The notes under the pieces are model-generated. The model saw only the letters and a list, made by a program, of their open reading frames with translations. It did not search any database and had not been told where the DNA came from. From the NCBI RefSeq assembly GCF_036067295.1, contig NZ_CP107954.1:5828001-5892000 (forward strand): 64,000 nucleotides of DNA, written 5' to 3'. Of the stretch, positions 16,402-24,514 are shown in pieces. The translations under genes were made by a program, and so were the position numbers. How positions within the stretch are numbered: the stretch's first letter is position 1; each line of letters starts with the position of its first letter. The stretch is from Kribbella sp. NBC_00382. GTDB taxonomy: Bacteria > Actinomycetota > Actinomycetes > Propionibacteriales > Kribbellaceae.

Positions 16402-16493
16402 ACCAAGGAGCCTAATGGCAACGACCGGGGACCGTGGTCCGCGCAGCAGACGGCGCGCGGGAGCCGGGGGAGCGGACCACTAGACTGGCGCAC

Positions 16494-17807
16494 ATGATTC
16501 GCCGCGTCGACCTGCGGGGCCGAGTGGCAGCCGGAGAGGTTCTCGACCTCCAAGCCCTGGTCCCCCGAGCCGTATTCGACGTCGAGGCCGCCCTCGACGT
16601 CGTTCGACCGATCTGCCTGGACGTCCGTCATCGCGGCCTCGAGGCGATCAGGGAGTACGGCGAGAAGTTCGACCATGTGGCGGTGAAGGACCTGCGGGTC
16701 CCGGCCGAGGCGCTCAAGACCGCCCTGGAGGAGCTCGACCCGGACGTCCGCAAGGCGCTGGAGGAGTCGATCCGGCGGGTGCGCGAGGTCAGCCTGGACG
16801 AGCGGGGGAGTGACGTCGAGTCGCAGCCCGCGCCGGGTGGCCGGGTGACCCAGCGGCTGGTGCCGGTGCAGCGGGTCGGGCTCTACGTGCCCGGCGGCCG
16901 GGCGCCGCTCGCGTCGAGCGTCGTCATGAATGTCGTACCGGCTCAGGTCGCCGGCGTGACGTCACTGGCTTTGGCGTCGCCGCCGCAGAAGGAGTTTGGT
17001 GGCCTCCCGCACCCGACCGTGCTCGCTGTCTGCGCGATGCTCGGGATCGACGAGGTGTACGCGATGGGCGGCGCGCAGGCGATCGCCGGGTTCGCGTACG
17101 GCTTCGAGGGGTGCCGCAAGGTCAACCTGATCACGGGACCGGGCAACATCTACGTGGTCGCGGCCAAGCGGTTCCTGCAGAGCGAGGTCGGGATCGATTC
17201 CGAGGCAGGTCCGACCGAGATCGCCGTACTGGCCGACGACTCCGCCAACGCGGCGCACGTCGCCGCCGACCTGATCAGCCAGGCCGAGCACGACCCGATG
17301 GCGGCCAGCGTGCTCGTCACGCCGAGCGAGGCGTTGGCGAAGGCTGTCGAGGCTGAGCTTGCGGTCCAGGTGCCGAAGACCAAGCACTCGGAGCGGGTTA
17401 CCGAGGCGCTCAACGGGCAGCAGTCGGCCGTAGTACTGGTCGATGATCTGGAGCAGGGCACGGCCGTCGTCGATGCGTATGCGGCCGAGCACCTCGAGAT
17501 CCAGACGGTCGACGCCGAGGAGCGTTCGCTGCTGATCAGCAACGCCGGCGCGATCTTCGTCGGCGGCTGGTCGCCGGTCTCGCTGGGCGACTACTGCGCC
17601 GGCTCGAACCACGTGCTGCCGACGGCGGGCTGCGCGTGCCACTCGTCCGGCCTGTCCGTGCGCAGCTTCCTGAAGGCGATGCACGTCGTGAACTACACCC
17701 GGGAGGCCCTGCAAGAGGTCGCCGGGCACGTGGTCGCGCTTGCCAACGCCGAGGATCTTCCGGCCCACGGCGCCGCCGTGTCGGTCCGTTTCCCGAGTGA
17801 GGACTGA
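16494..17807 (+). CDS. hisD: Histidinol dehydrogenase
   Basis: A 437-residue zinc-dependent enzyme that oxidises L-histidinol to L-histidine in two NAD-dependent steps. Visible family segments include Y-V-P-G-G-R-A-P-L-A-S-S-V, T-G-P-G-N-I-Y-V, E-A-G-P-T-E-I-A, the A-A-E-H-L-E-I segment with catalytic Glu-His, and G-S-N-H-V-L-P-T. The ATG at 16494 fits the normal N-terminus; the frame continues 20 codons further upstream without family match. Its stop overlaps the hisC ATG by one base. Confidence 0.97.
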   Translation: MIRRVDLRGRVAAGEVLDLQALVPRAVFDVEAALDVVRPICLDVRHRGLEAIREYGEKFDHVAVKDLRVPAEALKTALEELDPDVRKALEESIRRVREVSLDERGSDVESQPAPGGRVTQRLVPVQRVGLYVPGGRAPLASSVVMNVVPAQVAGVTSLALASPPQKEFGGLPHPTVLAVCAMLGIDEVYAMGGAQAIAGFAYGFEGCRKVNLITGPGNIYVVAAKRFLQSEVGIDSEAGPTEIAVLADDSANAAHVAADLISQAEHDPMAASVLVTPSEALAKAVEAELAVQVPKTKHSERVTEALNGQQSAVVLVDDLEQGTAVVDAYAAEHLEIQTVDAEERSLLISNAGAIFVGGWSPVSLGDYCAGSNHVLPTAGCACHSSGLSVRSFLKAMHVVNYTREALQEVAGHVVALANAEDLPAHGAAVSVRFPSED

Positions 17808-18925
17808 TGGGTCGTTTCGATGGGCTGCCGATCCGCGACGAGCTGAAGAGCTTCGAGCCGTACGGCGCACCACAGCTGGACGTCCCCGTCCTGCTCAACG
17901 TCAACGAGAACCCGTACCCGCCGAGCGAGGCCGTCGTCGCGGACATCACCGCGTCGGTGGCCGAGGCGGCCCGCGGGCTGAACCGCTACCCGGATCGCGA
18001 GTTCATGGCTCTGCGCGCCGACTTCGCGGCGTACCTGGGTCGTGAGTCGGGCGCTCAGCTCGCGGCCGAGCAGGTGTGGGCGGCCAACGGCTCCAATGAG
18101 GTCATGCTGCATCTCCTGCAGGCCTTCGGCGGACCAGGCCGTACTGCGCTGTCGTTCGCCCCGACGTACTCGATGTACCCGGAGTACGCCCGCGACACCA
18201 ACACCGCCTGGGTCACCGGGCGCCGCTCCGAGGACTTCACCCTCGACCAGAGCAAGGCGCTCGCGGCGATCTCGCGGCACCGGCCGTCGGTCGTCTTGCT
18301 TGCCTCACCCAACAACCCGACCGGTACTGCGCTGCCGATCCAGCTGATCGAGGCGGTCGCCGCCCGGACCGCCGCGATCGGGGCGGTCCTGGTGGTCGAC
18401 GAGGCGTACGCGGAGTTCCGGCGTACCGGTACGCCGAGCGCGGTCACGTTGTTGCCGTCGTACCCCAACCTGGCGGTGGCCCGGACGACGTCCAAGGCCT
18501 TCGCGTTGGCGGGGGCACGGGTCGGTTACCTTGCCGCGAGCAAGCAACTGATCGATGCCCTGCGCATCGTCCGGCTGCCGTACCACCTGTCGGCGGTGAC
18601 CCAGGCGGTCGCGCGGGCGGCGTTGCGGCACTCCGACGAGCTGCTCGGCCGGGTCGAGCAGCTTCGGACCGAGCGCGATGAGACAGTGGACTGGCTGCGG
18701 GCGCAGGGGCTGCGCGCGGTCGATTCGGATGCGAACTTCGTCCTCTTCGGTACCTTCGCCGACCGGCACGCGGTGTGGCAGTCGCTACTGGACGACGGCG
18801 TACTGATCCGCGAGACCGGACCGAACGGCTGGCTGCGGGTGTCGATCGGTACCGGCGCCGAGATGGCCGCCTTCCGCGCCTCGCTGGAGAAGGTGCTCAA
18901 GACTGATCTAGGAAGGTCTCTATGA
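17807..18925 (+). CDS. hisC: Histidinol-phosphate aminotransferase
   Basis: A 372-residue fold-type I PLP enzyme that transfers amino groups between glutamate and imidazole-acetol phosphate. It has the substrate-binding N-E-N-P-Y-P-P motif (residues 34-40), S-P-N-N-P-T-G (168-174) and the PLP lysine in T-S-K-A-F-A-L-A-G-A-R (Lys230). It shares one base with hisD and overlaps hisB by 4 bp, so the operon is translationally coupled. Confidence 0.96.
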   Translation: MGRFDGLPIRDELKSFEPYGAPQLDVPVLLNVNENPYPPSEAVVADITASVAEAARGLNRYPDREFMALRADFAAYLGRESGAQLAAEQVWAANGSNEVMLHLLQAFGGPGRTALSFAPTYSMYPEYARDTNTAWVTGRRSEDFTLDQSKALAAISRHRPSVVLLASPNNPTGTALPIQLIEAVAARTAAIGAVLVVDEAYAEFRRTGTPSAVTLLPSYPNLAVARTTSKAFALAGARVGYLAASKQLIDALRIVRLPYHLSAVTQAVARAALRHSDELLGRVEQLRTERDETVDWLRAQGLRAVDSDANFVLFGTFADRHAVWQSLLDDGVLIRETGPNGWLRVSIGTGAEMAAFRASLEKVLKTDLGRSL

Positions 18926-19521
18926 CACGCACGGCCCGGATCGACCGGGAGACCAGCGAGTCCAAGGTGCTCGTCGAGCTCGACCTCGACGGGACCGGAC
19001 GCGCGGACATCTCCACCGGCGTCGGCTTCTACGACCACATGCTCAACGCGCTGGCCAAGCACGCGCTGCTCGACCTGCACGTGAACACGGTCGGCGACCT
19101 GGAGATCGACGCGCACCACACCGTCGAGGACACCGCGATCGGCATCGGCCAAGCTTTGAAAGAGGCGCTGGGCGACAAGCGCGGGATCCGCCGCTTCGGT
19201 GACGCGACTGTGCCGCTGGACGAGGCGCTCGTGCACTGCACGGTCGACCTGTCCGGCCGGCCGTACTGCGTGCACACGGGTGAGCCTGACGGGCAGGTGT
19301 ACGCGATCATCGGCGGCGACTACGCCGGCTCGCTGACCCAGCACGTGTTCGAGACGCTCGCCTTCAACGCGGCGATCTGCATCCACATCCGGGTGCTGTC
19401 CGGCCGCGACCCGCACCACATCGTCGAGGCGCAGTTCAAGGCGTTCGCCCGGGCGCTGCGGGCCGCCGCCGAGCTCGACCCGCGGCAGCCGGGCATTCCG
19501 TCGACCAAGGGCGCTCTGTGA
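18922..19521 (+). CDS. hisB: Imidazoleglycerol-phosphate dehydratase
   Basis: A 199-residue monofunctional dehydratase converting imidazole-glycerol phosphate to imidazole-acetol phosphate. It carries the duplicated metal-binding signatures G-V-G-F-Y-D-H-M-L and D-A-H-H-T-V-E-D in the first half and the matching F-x-x-L-A-F-N-A and D-P-H-H-I-V-E segments in the second. Length is that of the enzyme without a phosphatase domain. It overlaps hisC and hisH by 4 bp each. Confidence 0.97.
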   Translation: MTRTARIDRETSESKVLVELDLDGTGRADISTGVGFYDHMLNALAKHALLDLHVNTVGDLEIDAHHTVEDTAIGIGQALKEALGDKRGIRRFGDATVPLDEALVHCTVDLSGRPYCVHTGEPDGQVYAIIGGDYAGSLTQHVFETLAFNAAICIHIRVLSGRDPHHIVEAQFKAFARALRAAAELDPRQPGIPSTKGAL

Positions 19522-20156
19522 AATCCGTCGTCCTGCTGGACTACGGCTCGGGCAACATCCGCTCGGGGGAGCGGGCCCTGCAGCGGGTCGGCGCCGACGT
19601 CACGGTGACGTCCGACTTCGACGAGGCGCTGAACGCCGACGGACTCCTGGTCCCCGGCGTCGGCGCCTTCGAGGCCTGTATGAACGGGCTGAAGGCCGTC
19701 CGCGGTGACGAAATCGTCGACCGCCGGCTGACCGGTGGCCGGCCGGTGCTGGGTATCTGCGTCGGCATGCAGATTTTGTTTGCCAAAGGCATCGAACACG
19801 GCGTCGAGACCGAGGGCTGCGAGCAATGGCCCGGCGTGGTCGAGCGGCTGCAACCGGTCCGCGGCGAGCCGGTCCCGCACATGGGCTGGAACACCGTCTC
19901 GGTCGACGGCGCGACCAAGCTGTTCGAGGGGATCGAGAAAGAACGCTTCTACTTCGTCCACTCGTACGGCGTGCGCGACTGGCATCTCGTCGACACGTGG
20001 GCCGCGGTCAAGCCGACGGTGACCTGGACGGAGTACGGCGGCGATCGCTTCGTCGCCGCGGTCGAGAACGGCCCGCTGGCCGCGACCCAGTTCCACCCCG
20101 AGAAGTCGGGCGACGCGGGCGCCGAACTGCTGGCCAACTGGCTCCGGTCCTTCTAG
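19518..20156 (+). CDS. hisH: Imidazole glycerol phosphate synthase, glutaminase subunit
   Basis: A 212-residue class I glutamine amidotransferase that supplies ammonia to HisF. Visible marks: start V-V-L-L-D-Y-G-S-G-N, oxyanion loop P-G-V-G-A-F, nucleophile Cys81 in G-I-C-V-G-M-Q, and the His-Glu pair in F-H-P-E-K-S-G. Its partner hisF, and hisA/priA, are not in this window. The GTG of the next gene starts on the last base of its TAG stop. Confidence 0.96.
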   Translation: MKSVVLLDYGSGNIRSGERALQRVGADVTVTSDFDEALNADGLLVPGVGAFEACMNGLKAVRGDEIVDRRLTGGRPVLGICVGMQILFAKGIEHGVETEGCEQWPGVVERLQPVRGEPVPHMGWNTVSVDGATKLFEGIEKERFYFVHSYGVRDWHLVDTWAAVKPTVTWTEYGGDRFVAAVENGPLAATQFHPEKSGDAGAELLANWLRSF

Positions 20157-20716
20157 TGCCGTACTACGTCCACGGTGAGGACCAGCCCGAGGTACTGGAC
20201 GGGTTGATCGCGAACGGCGAGGCGCACTGGTCCTACATGGATCGGTTCAGTGATCGGTTGATCCTGCGCGGGCCGACGCTGTCCGGTGACGGCGAGGAGC
20301 ACACCGGGAGCGTGCATGTCGTCGACGTGGACGATCGTGCTGCGGCCGAGCGGTTCGCGTACGAGGAGCCGTACTGGGTGGCCGGGTACTACCAGCCGCT
20401 CACGGTCGTACGGGCCGTGGTGCTGCTGGATCGGACCGAGGACAAGCCGCGTTCCTTGGTGACCGCGGAGTGGGAGCCGGTCGAGCTGATCGCCCTGGCG
20501 CCGTCGTTCCTCGAGGACGACCGGCTGAGCTTCGTGGCGCTGCTCGTCGAGGACGACGGTTCGCGCTCCATCGGCATCGTCGCGGCCGCCACCTCCGTAC
20601 CCTCCGAGGCAGCTGACGTGATCCGCCCGGCAGCCGACCAGCTGACCGGTGGAGCGCCGATGTCGGTCACTGCCCGTCGCTGGCAGCGGGGCGGTCGCTC
20701 ACAGAGCGATTCCTGA
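20156..20716 (+). CDS. YciI-like protein coupled to hisH
   Basis: A 186-residue protein whose first ~95 residues resemble the YciI/DGPF fold (D-R-L-I-L-R-G-P-T-L-S-G-D-G, then F-A-Y-E-E-P-Y-W-V-A-G-Y-Y), with an unfamiliar C-terminal extension. The GTG start at 20156 lies in TAGTG and overlaps the hisH stop, which implies translational coupling to the histidine operon. YciI proteins are small enzymes or binding proteins of mostly unknown function. The codon use matches the neighbours, so the gene looks native. Confidence 0.75.
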   Translation: MPYYVHGEDQPEVLDGLIANGEAHWSYMDRFSDRLILRGPTLSGDGEEHTGSVHVVDVDDRAAAERFAYEEPYWVAGYYQPLTVVRAVVLLDRTEDKPRSLVTAEWEPVELIALAPSFLEDDRLSFVALLVEDDGSRSIGIVAAATSVPSEAADVIRPAADQLTGGAPMSVTARRWQRGGRSQSDS

Positions 20717-20732
20717 CACGCAGTCTCTTGCC

Positions 20733-20765
20733 GTTCGGCTGTCGTTCACCGTAAGTTCACTGGCG
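20733..20765 (+). promoter_or_regulatory. PHO-box-like triple 11-bp direct repeat
   Basis: Three consecutive 11-bp units start GTTCGGC (20733), GTTCACC (20744) and GTTCACT (20755), each followed by a 4-base spacer. The pattern GTTCACC-N4-GTTCAC(C) is the PhoP-binding repeat described in Streptomyces. It ends 31 bases before the start of a PhoX-type gene, so phosphate-starvation control is likely. The repeat is seen directly; PhoP binding is inferred. Confidence 0.7.
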
Positions 20766-20796
20766 ACCACTGCTTGTGCTGACAAGGAGACCGCCT

Positions 20797-22194
20797 GTGA
20801 CCGTCGAGAATCCCCTGTCCAGACGTCAGTTCGTCGCTCGTGCCGCCGCGGCAGGTGTTGCCGTCAGTGTCGCCGGGTCGGTGGAAGCGCTTTATACGGC
20901 CGAGCCCGCGCTGGGTACGTCCGGGCCGAAGGTCGGCTACGGACCCCTGCTCCCGGACCCGAACGGCATGCTCGACCTGCCGAAGGGGTTCAGCTACAAG
21001 ATCGTCTCGCGTGAAGGCACGGTCCGCCCGGACGGGCTCCAGGTGCCGTCCCGCTTCGACGGTACGGGGACCTTCCCCGACCGGAACGGCGGCAGCCGGC
21101 TGGTCCGCAACCACGAGTGCAGCCCGACGGCCGCGATCAAGGTCGTCGCTCCGCCCGAGCGCACCTACGATCCGGGTGGCGCCGGTGGAACCAGCACGCT
21201 GATCGTGGACCGGCACAATCACGCCACGAAGGAGTACATCAGCCTCGGCGGTACGGCGATCAACTGCTCCGGTGGCCCGAGCCCGTGGCGCACCTGGCTG
21301 ACCTGCGAGGAGACCGAGCTGAAGGCCGGGGTGAGCGGCTACACCAAGGATCACGGCTTCATCTTCGAGGTCGACCCGTACGACGATCGCCGCAACCTGC
21401 ACCCGACGCCGCTCAAGGAGATGGGCCGGTTCCAGCACGAGGCGGTGGCGATCGACCCCTCCACCGGCATCGTCTACGAGACCGAGGACGCGTTCGTCGC
21501 ACCGCTCGGCGGCTTCTACCGCTTCCTCCCGAACCGGCCGCGGGGTGGCTGGGGGAGTCTGCGGGCCGGCGGCGAGCTCCAGGCCATGCACATCGACGGG
21601 TTGCCTGACCTCTCCGTGGTACAGGAGCCCGGCACGCTCTTCCACAACGTGCAGTGGGTGAAGGTGCCCGACCCGCTGGCCACCACCGAGTCGGTGCGCG
21701 CGCAGGACTACGCGAAGCCGATCACCGGCGGCTACAAGCTGGAGGGCTGCTGGTGGGGCGCGCTGGACCGCTGCGTGTACTTCGTCTCGTCGTTCGCCCG
21801 GACCGAGCTCGGTCCGAAGATCGACCACGACGGCCAGGTCTGGAAGTTCGACCCGCGGCGGAAGACGCTGCGCCTCGAGGTGATCTTCACCCGTCCGTCG
21901 CCCGGCTCGGACGACCCCGAGTTCGATGCCCCCGACAACATCACCATGTCGCCGTACGGCGGCCTGATGATGTGCGAGGACGGCCTCGGTGAACAACACA
22001 TGCTCGGTACCACCGAGGACGGCCAGGTCTTCAAGTTCGCCCGCAACCGGGTCAACAACGGGACCCCCGAAGCCCCGGAGTACGGCGAACTGACCGGCGT
22101 CGGCTTCTCCGCCAACGGCCGGACGATGTTCTTCAACATCTACACCCCCGGCATCACCTTCGCCGTTACCGGCCCCTGGCGCCGCCGCCGCTGA
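20797..22194 (+). CDS. Tat-exported PhoX/DUF839-family protein (putative phosphatase)
   Basis: A 465-residue protein with a twin-arginine signal (S-R-R-Q-F-V-A-R-A-A-A-A-G near residues 8-20). Its body matches the DUF839/PhoX family: G-F-S-Y-K-I-V-S-R-E-G near the start, L-V-R-N-H-E-C, G-G-T-A-I-N-C-S-G-G-P-S-P-W-R-T-W-L-T-C-E-E-T, and a late S-P-Y-G-G-L-M-M-C-E-D-G segment. PhoX enzymes are calcium/iron alkaline phosphatases; this one is shorter than classical PhoX, so activity is not certain. The GTG at 20797 was chosen because AAGGAG lies 7 bases upstream. The PHO-box-like array supports a role in phosphate scavenging. Confidence 0.88.
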   Translation: MTVENPLSRRQFVARAAAAGVAVSVAGSVEALYTAEPALGTSGPKVGYGPLLPDPNGMLDLPKGFSYKIVSREGTVRPDGLQVPSRFDGTGTFPDRNGGSRLVRNHECSPTAAIKVVAPPERTYDPGGAGGTSTLIVDRHNHATKEYISLGGTAINCSGGPSPWRTWLTCEETELKAGVSGYTKDHGFIFEVDPYDDRRNLHPTPLKEMGRFQHEAVAIDPSTGIVYETEDAFVAPLGGFYRFLPNRPRGGWGSLRAGGELQAMHIDGLPDLSVVQEPGTLFHNVQWVKVPDPLATTESVRAQDYAKPITGGYKLEGCWWGALDRCVYFVSSFARTELGPKIDHDGQVWKFDPRRKTLRLEVIFTRPSPGSDDPEFDAPDNITMSPYGGLMMCEDGLGEQHMLGTTEDGQVFKFARNRVNNGTPEAPEYGELTGVGFSANGRTMFFNIYTPGITFAVTGPWRRRR

Positions 22195-22221
22195 CCCCCG
22201 CCCCACTGACCCGCCCCTGCT

Positions 22222-22250
22222 GGCCGTGCCCCCCGCCCCGAGGCACGGCC
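22222..22250. terminator. Hairpin between convergent PhoX-type and YchJ genes
   Basis: GGCCGTGCC (22222-22230) and GGCACGGCC (22242-22250) form a perfect 9-bp stem with an 11-base loop in the 72-bp gap between the two stop codons. It could serve both strands. There is no U tract. Confidence 0.55.
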
Positions 22251-22266
22251 GGCACCGGTCTGTCGG

Positions 22267-22650
22267 TCAGCTGACCGGTCCGTCGTACACCCAGTTGCCG
22301 TTCTCGCGGACGAAGTGGCTGTTCTCGCTCTGGTCGCCGGGTTGGCTGTCAGCGATGTAGTTGGCACGGAACTCGACGGTGCCTTCGGTGTGGAAGGCCG
22401 TGCCGGCGGTGGTGTTCAGGATCTCCAGGCTGGTCCACTCGATGTCGTCTTCGAGGTGGAGTTCGCGCGGGCGGGTCGCGGAGTACCAGCTGCGGAGCAG
22501 GTACTGCGCATCCCGTACTGCGAAAGCCGAGTAGCGCGAGCGCATGAGCTGCTCGGCGGTGGCTGCTTGCCTGCGGCCGTCGTGGATACCGCCGCAGCAA
22601 TCGGCGTACACGGCATCGAGGCCGCAGGGGCAGGCGGTGCGTTTGACCAT
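22267..22650 (-). CDS. YchJ-family protein (SEC-C motif)
   Basis: A 127-residue protein with an N-terminal SEC-C zinc motif (C-P-C-G...D-C-C-G, residues 8-20), followed by the YchJ/UPF0225 core with E-Q-L-M-R-S-R-Y-S-A-F and a W-Y-x-A-T-R segment. The C-terminal domain has an NTF2-like fold in known members. The function is unknown. It is convergent to the PhoX-type gene and lies 12 bp after the SDR gene on the same strand. Confidence 0.88.
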   Translation of the reverse strand: MVKRTACPCGLDAVYADCCGGIHDGRRQAATAEQLMRSRYSAFAVRDAQYLLRSWYSATRPRELHLEDDIEWTSLEILNTTAGTAFHTEGTVEFRANYIADSQPGDQSENSHFVRENGNWVYDGPVS

Positions 22651-22662
22651 CCGGCGATTGTG

Positions 22663-23448
22663 TCAGTCGTCCAGGCTGCCCATCGTCAGGTTGACGGTCG
22701 TGCCGGTCAGGCCGCTCGCCTTGTCGGAGGCGATGAAGGCCGCCAGGCTGGCCATCTCTTCCAGCGTCATCAGCCGTCGTGGGTGGGTCCGGGCGGCGAG
22801 CAGGTCGAGCCATTGGTCCCAGGTCAGGCCGGTTGCCTTGGCCCGGGGTTTGAAGGCGTCCTTGATCGTGCGGGTCTCGGGCATGCCCTGCGGTCGGAGG
22901 CCGACCACGCGCACGCCGTACTGCGCCAGCTCGGCGGACAGGTCTCGGGTGAGCGCCTCCTTGGCGGCCATCGCCGGGCCGTACCCGCCGACCAGGGGGA
23001 GACCAGTGCGCGAGTGGAGTGCGGTGACGGTCATGATCACCCCTGACTCCTGCGCGACCATCCGCCGGGCCGCCAGGCGGGCGGTCAGGAAGTACGACAG
23101 CCCGTACTCCGTAAGCGGCTGGCTGAAGTGCTCGGCCGCCAGCTCCGTCAGCGGGACACCGACGATCGTCGCGTTCGGGAAGCCGACCGCGTTGAAGGAG
23201 ATGTCGACCCGGCCGGCCTTCGCCACGACCGAGTCCAGATGGCTGTCGATCGCCCGCTCGTCGAGCGCATCGACCTCTGCTGCCTCGGCGCCCTCGAGGT
23301 CCTTGGCAACCGCCTGGACGGACGCGAGCCGGCGGCCGGTGAGGAACACCCTGGCCCCTTCGAGCGCGAACGCCCGGGCCACCGCCCCACCGATCCCGCC
23401 GCCGGCCCCATAAACCACTGCAACCTTGTCTTTGAGCATCATGGCCAT
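22663..23448 (-). CDS. Atypical SDR-family protein lacking the catalytic Tyr
   Basis: About 261 residues with a clear cofactor motif V-V-Y-G-A-G-G-G-I-G-G (near residues 10-20) and SDR topology. At the active site the usual Y-x-x-x-K is absent: the lysine segment reads G-G-Y-G-P-A-M-A-A-K-E-A-L, placing Ala at the Tyr position (Lys minus 4) and Tyr at minus 7. It may bind NAD(P) without classical reductase chemistry or use a shifted residue. Three in-frame ATGs (23448, 23442, 23439) are possible starts. It diverges from the sigma factor gene across about 64 bp. Confidence 0.8.
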   Translation of the reverse strand: MAMMLKDKVAVVYGAGGGIGGAVARAFALEGARVFLTGRRLASVQAVAKDLEGAEAAEVDALDERAIDSHLDSVVAKAGRVDISFNAVGFPNATIVGVPLTELAAEHFSQPLTEYGLSYFLTARLAARRMVAQESGVIMTVTALHSRTGLPLVGGYGPAMAAKEALTRDLSAELAQYGVRVVGLRPQGMPETRTIKDAFKPRAKATGLTWDQWLDLLAARTHPRRLMTLEEMASLAAFIASDKASGLTGTTVNLTMGSLDD

Positions 23449-23512
23449 ACAGACACCGCGACCCGGCGAAACCGGGCGCCCAGTTCCAGTCGCGGCCGGT
23501 GTCCATACAGTG

Positions 23513-24514
23513 GTGAAGGTGACGCAGGAGCTGATCGGCAGAGCGCGAGCCGGGGACGGTACGGCGTTCCGCGAGCTCACCGAGCCGTACCGCCGGGAGC
23601 TGCAGGTCCATTGCTACCGGATGCTCGGCTCGCTCCAAGATGCCGAGGACGCCCTCCAGGACACGCTGCTCGCCGCCTGGCGCGGCCTCGACAGGTACGA
23701 GGGTCGCGCCTCCCTCCGGACCTGGCTCTACCGGATCGCCACCAACCGCTGTCTCAACGCGCGACGCTCAGCGAGCCGTCGCCCGGCCGAGGAGTGGAAC
23801 ATGCCGTCCGTCGAGCCGCCGGCGCCGACCCGGTACGGCGAAGTTGCCTGGCTCGAGCCGTTCCCGGACGCCTTGCTCGATGGAGTGGTTGCCCCTGGCC
23901 CGGAGTCGAGCTTCGAGCAGGGCGAGGCGATTTCGCTGGCGTTCGTCGCCGCAGTACAGGCGCTGCCTCCGCGTCAGGTCGCAGTACTGATCCTGCGGGA
24001 CGTACTGGGCTTCCGGGCGAGCGAGGTGGCCGGGATGCTCGATACGACGGTCGAGTCGGTCAACAGCGCGCTCAAGCGGGCCCGCTCCGGCCTCCGGCAG
24101 CGGCTCCCCGAGCGTGAGGCGGCTCCCGGATCAGACACCGAACGACTGTTGACGGCCAGGTTCGTCGACGCCTACGAGTCGGGGGATGTCGAGGCGCTGG
24201 TGGCCTTATTCACCGATGACGTGTTCGTCTCGATGCCGCCGATTCCACTCGAGTACGAAGGTCGGGACGCCGCGGCCCGGCTGTTCGGCGGCATCTTCAG
24301 CTCGGGACGCCGGGTCGACCTCGTGCCGACGCGGGCCAACGGTCAGCCGGCCTTTGCGGCGTACCTGCGCGCTGCCACCGGCAATCGGCACGCCGGCGGT
24401 CTGTTCGTGCTGACCCTGGCTGGCGGGCAGATCTGTGCGTTCACACGCTTCGACAGCAGCGTGTTCCCGTCATTCGGGCTGCCGCTCTCGCTCCCTGGCG
24501 CCGGAGGCGAGTAG
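23513..24514 (+). CDS. ECF sigma factor with C-terminal SnoaL-like domain
   Basis: A 333-residue sigma-70-family factor of the TIGR02960/SigX5 type. Region 2 spans about residues 10-80 (C-Y-R-M-L-G-S-L-Q-D-A-E-D-A-L-Q-D-T, then A-S-L-R-T-W-L-Y-R-I-A-T-N-R) and region 4 about 140-195 (L-P-P-R-Q-V-A-V-L-I-L-R-D-V-L-G-F). A SnoaL/NTF2-like C-terminal domain (about 205-325) may sense or autoinhibit. No anti-sigma gene is next to it. Tandem GTGs at 23510 and 23513 are possible starts. The 3' end overlaps the convergent YhhN gene by 45 bp. Confidence 0.92.
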   Translation: MKVTQELIGRARAGDGTAFRELTEPYRRELQVHCYRMLGSLQDAEDALQDTLLAAWRGLDRYEGRASLRTWLYRIATNRCLNARRSASRRPAEEWNMPSVEPPAPTRYGEVAWLEPFPDALLDGVVAPGPESSFEQGEAISLAFVAAVQALPPRQVAVLILRDVLGFRASEVAGMLDTTVESVNSALKRARSGLRQRLPEREAAPGSDTERLLTARFVDAYESGDVEALVALFTDDVFVSMPPIPLEYEGRDAAARLFGGIFSSGRRVDLVPTRANGQPAFAAYLRAATGNRHAGGLFVLTLAGGQICAFTRFDSSVFPSFGLPLSLPGAGGE

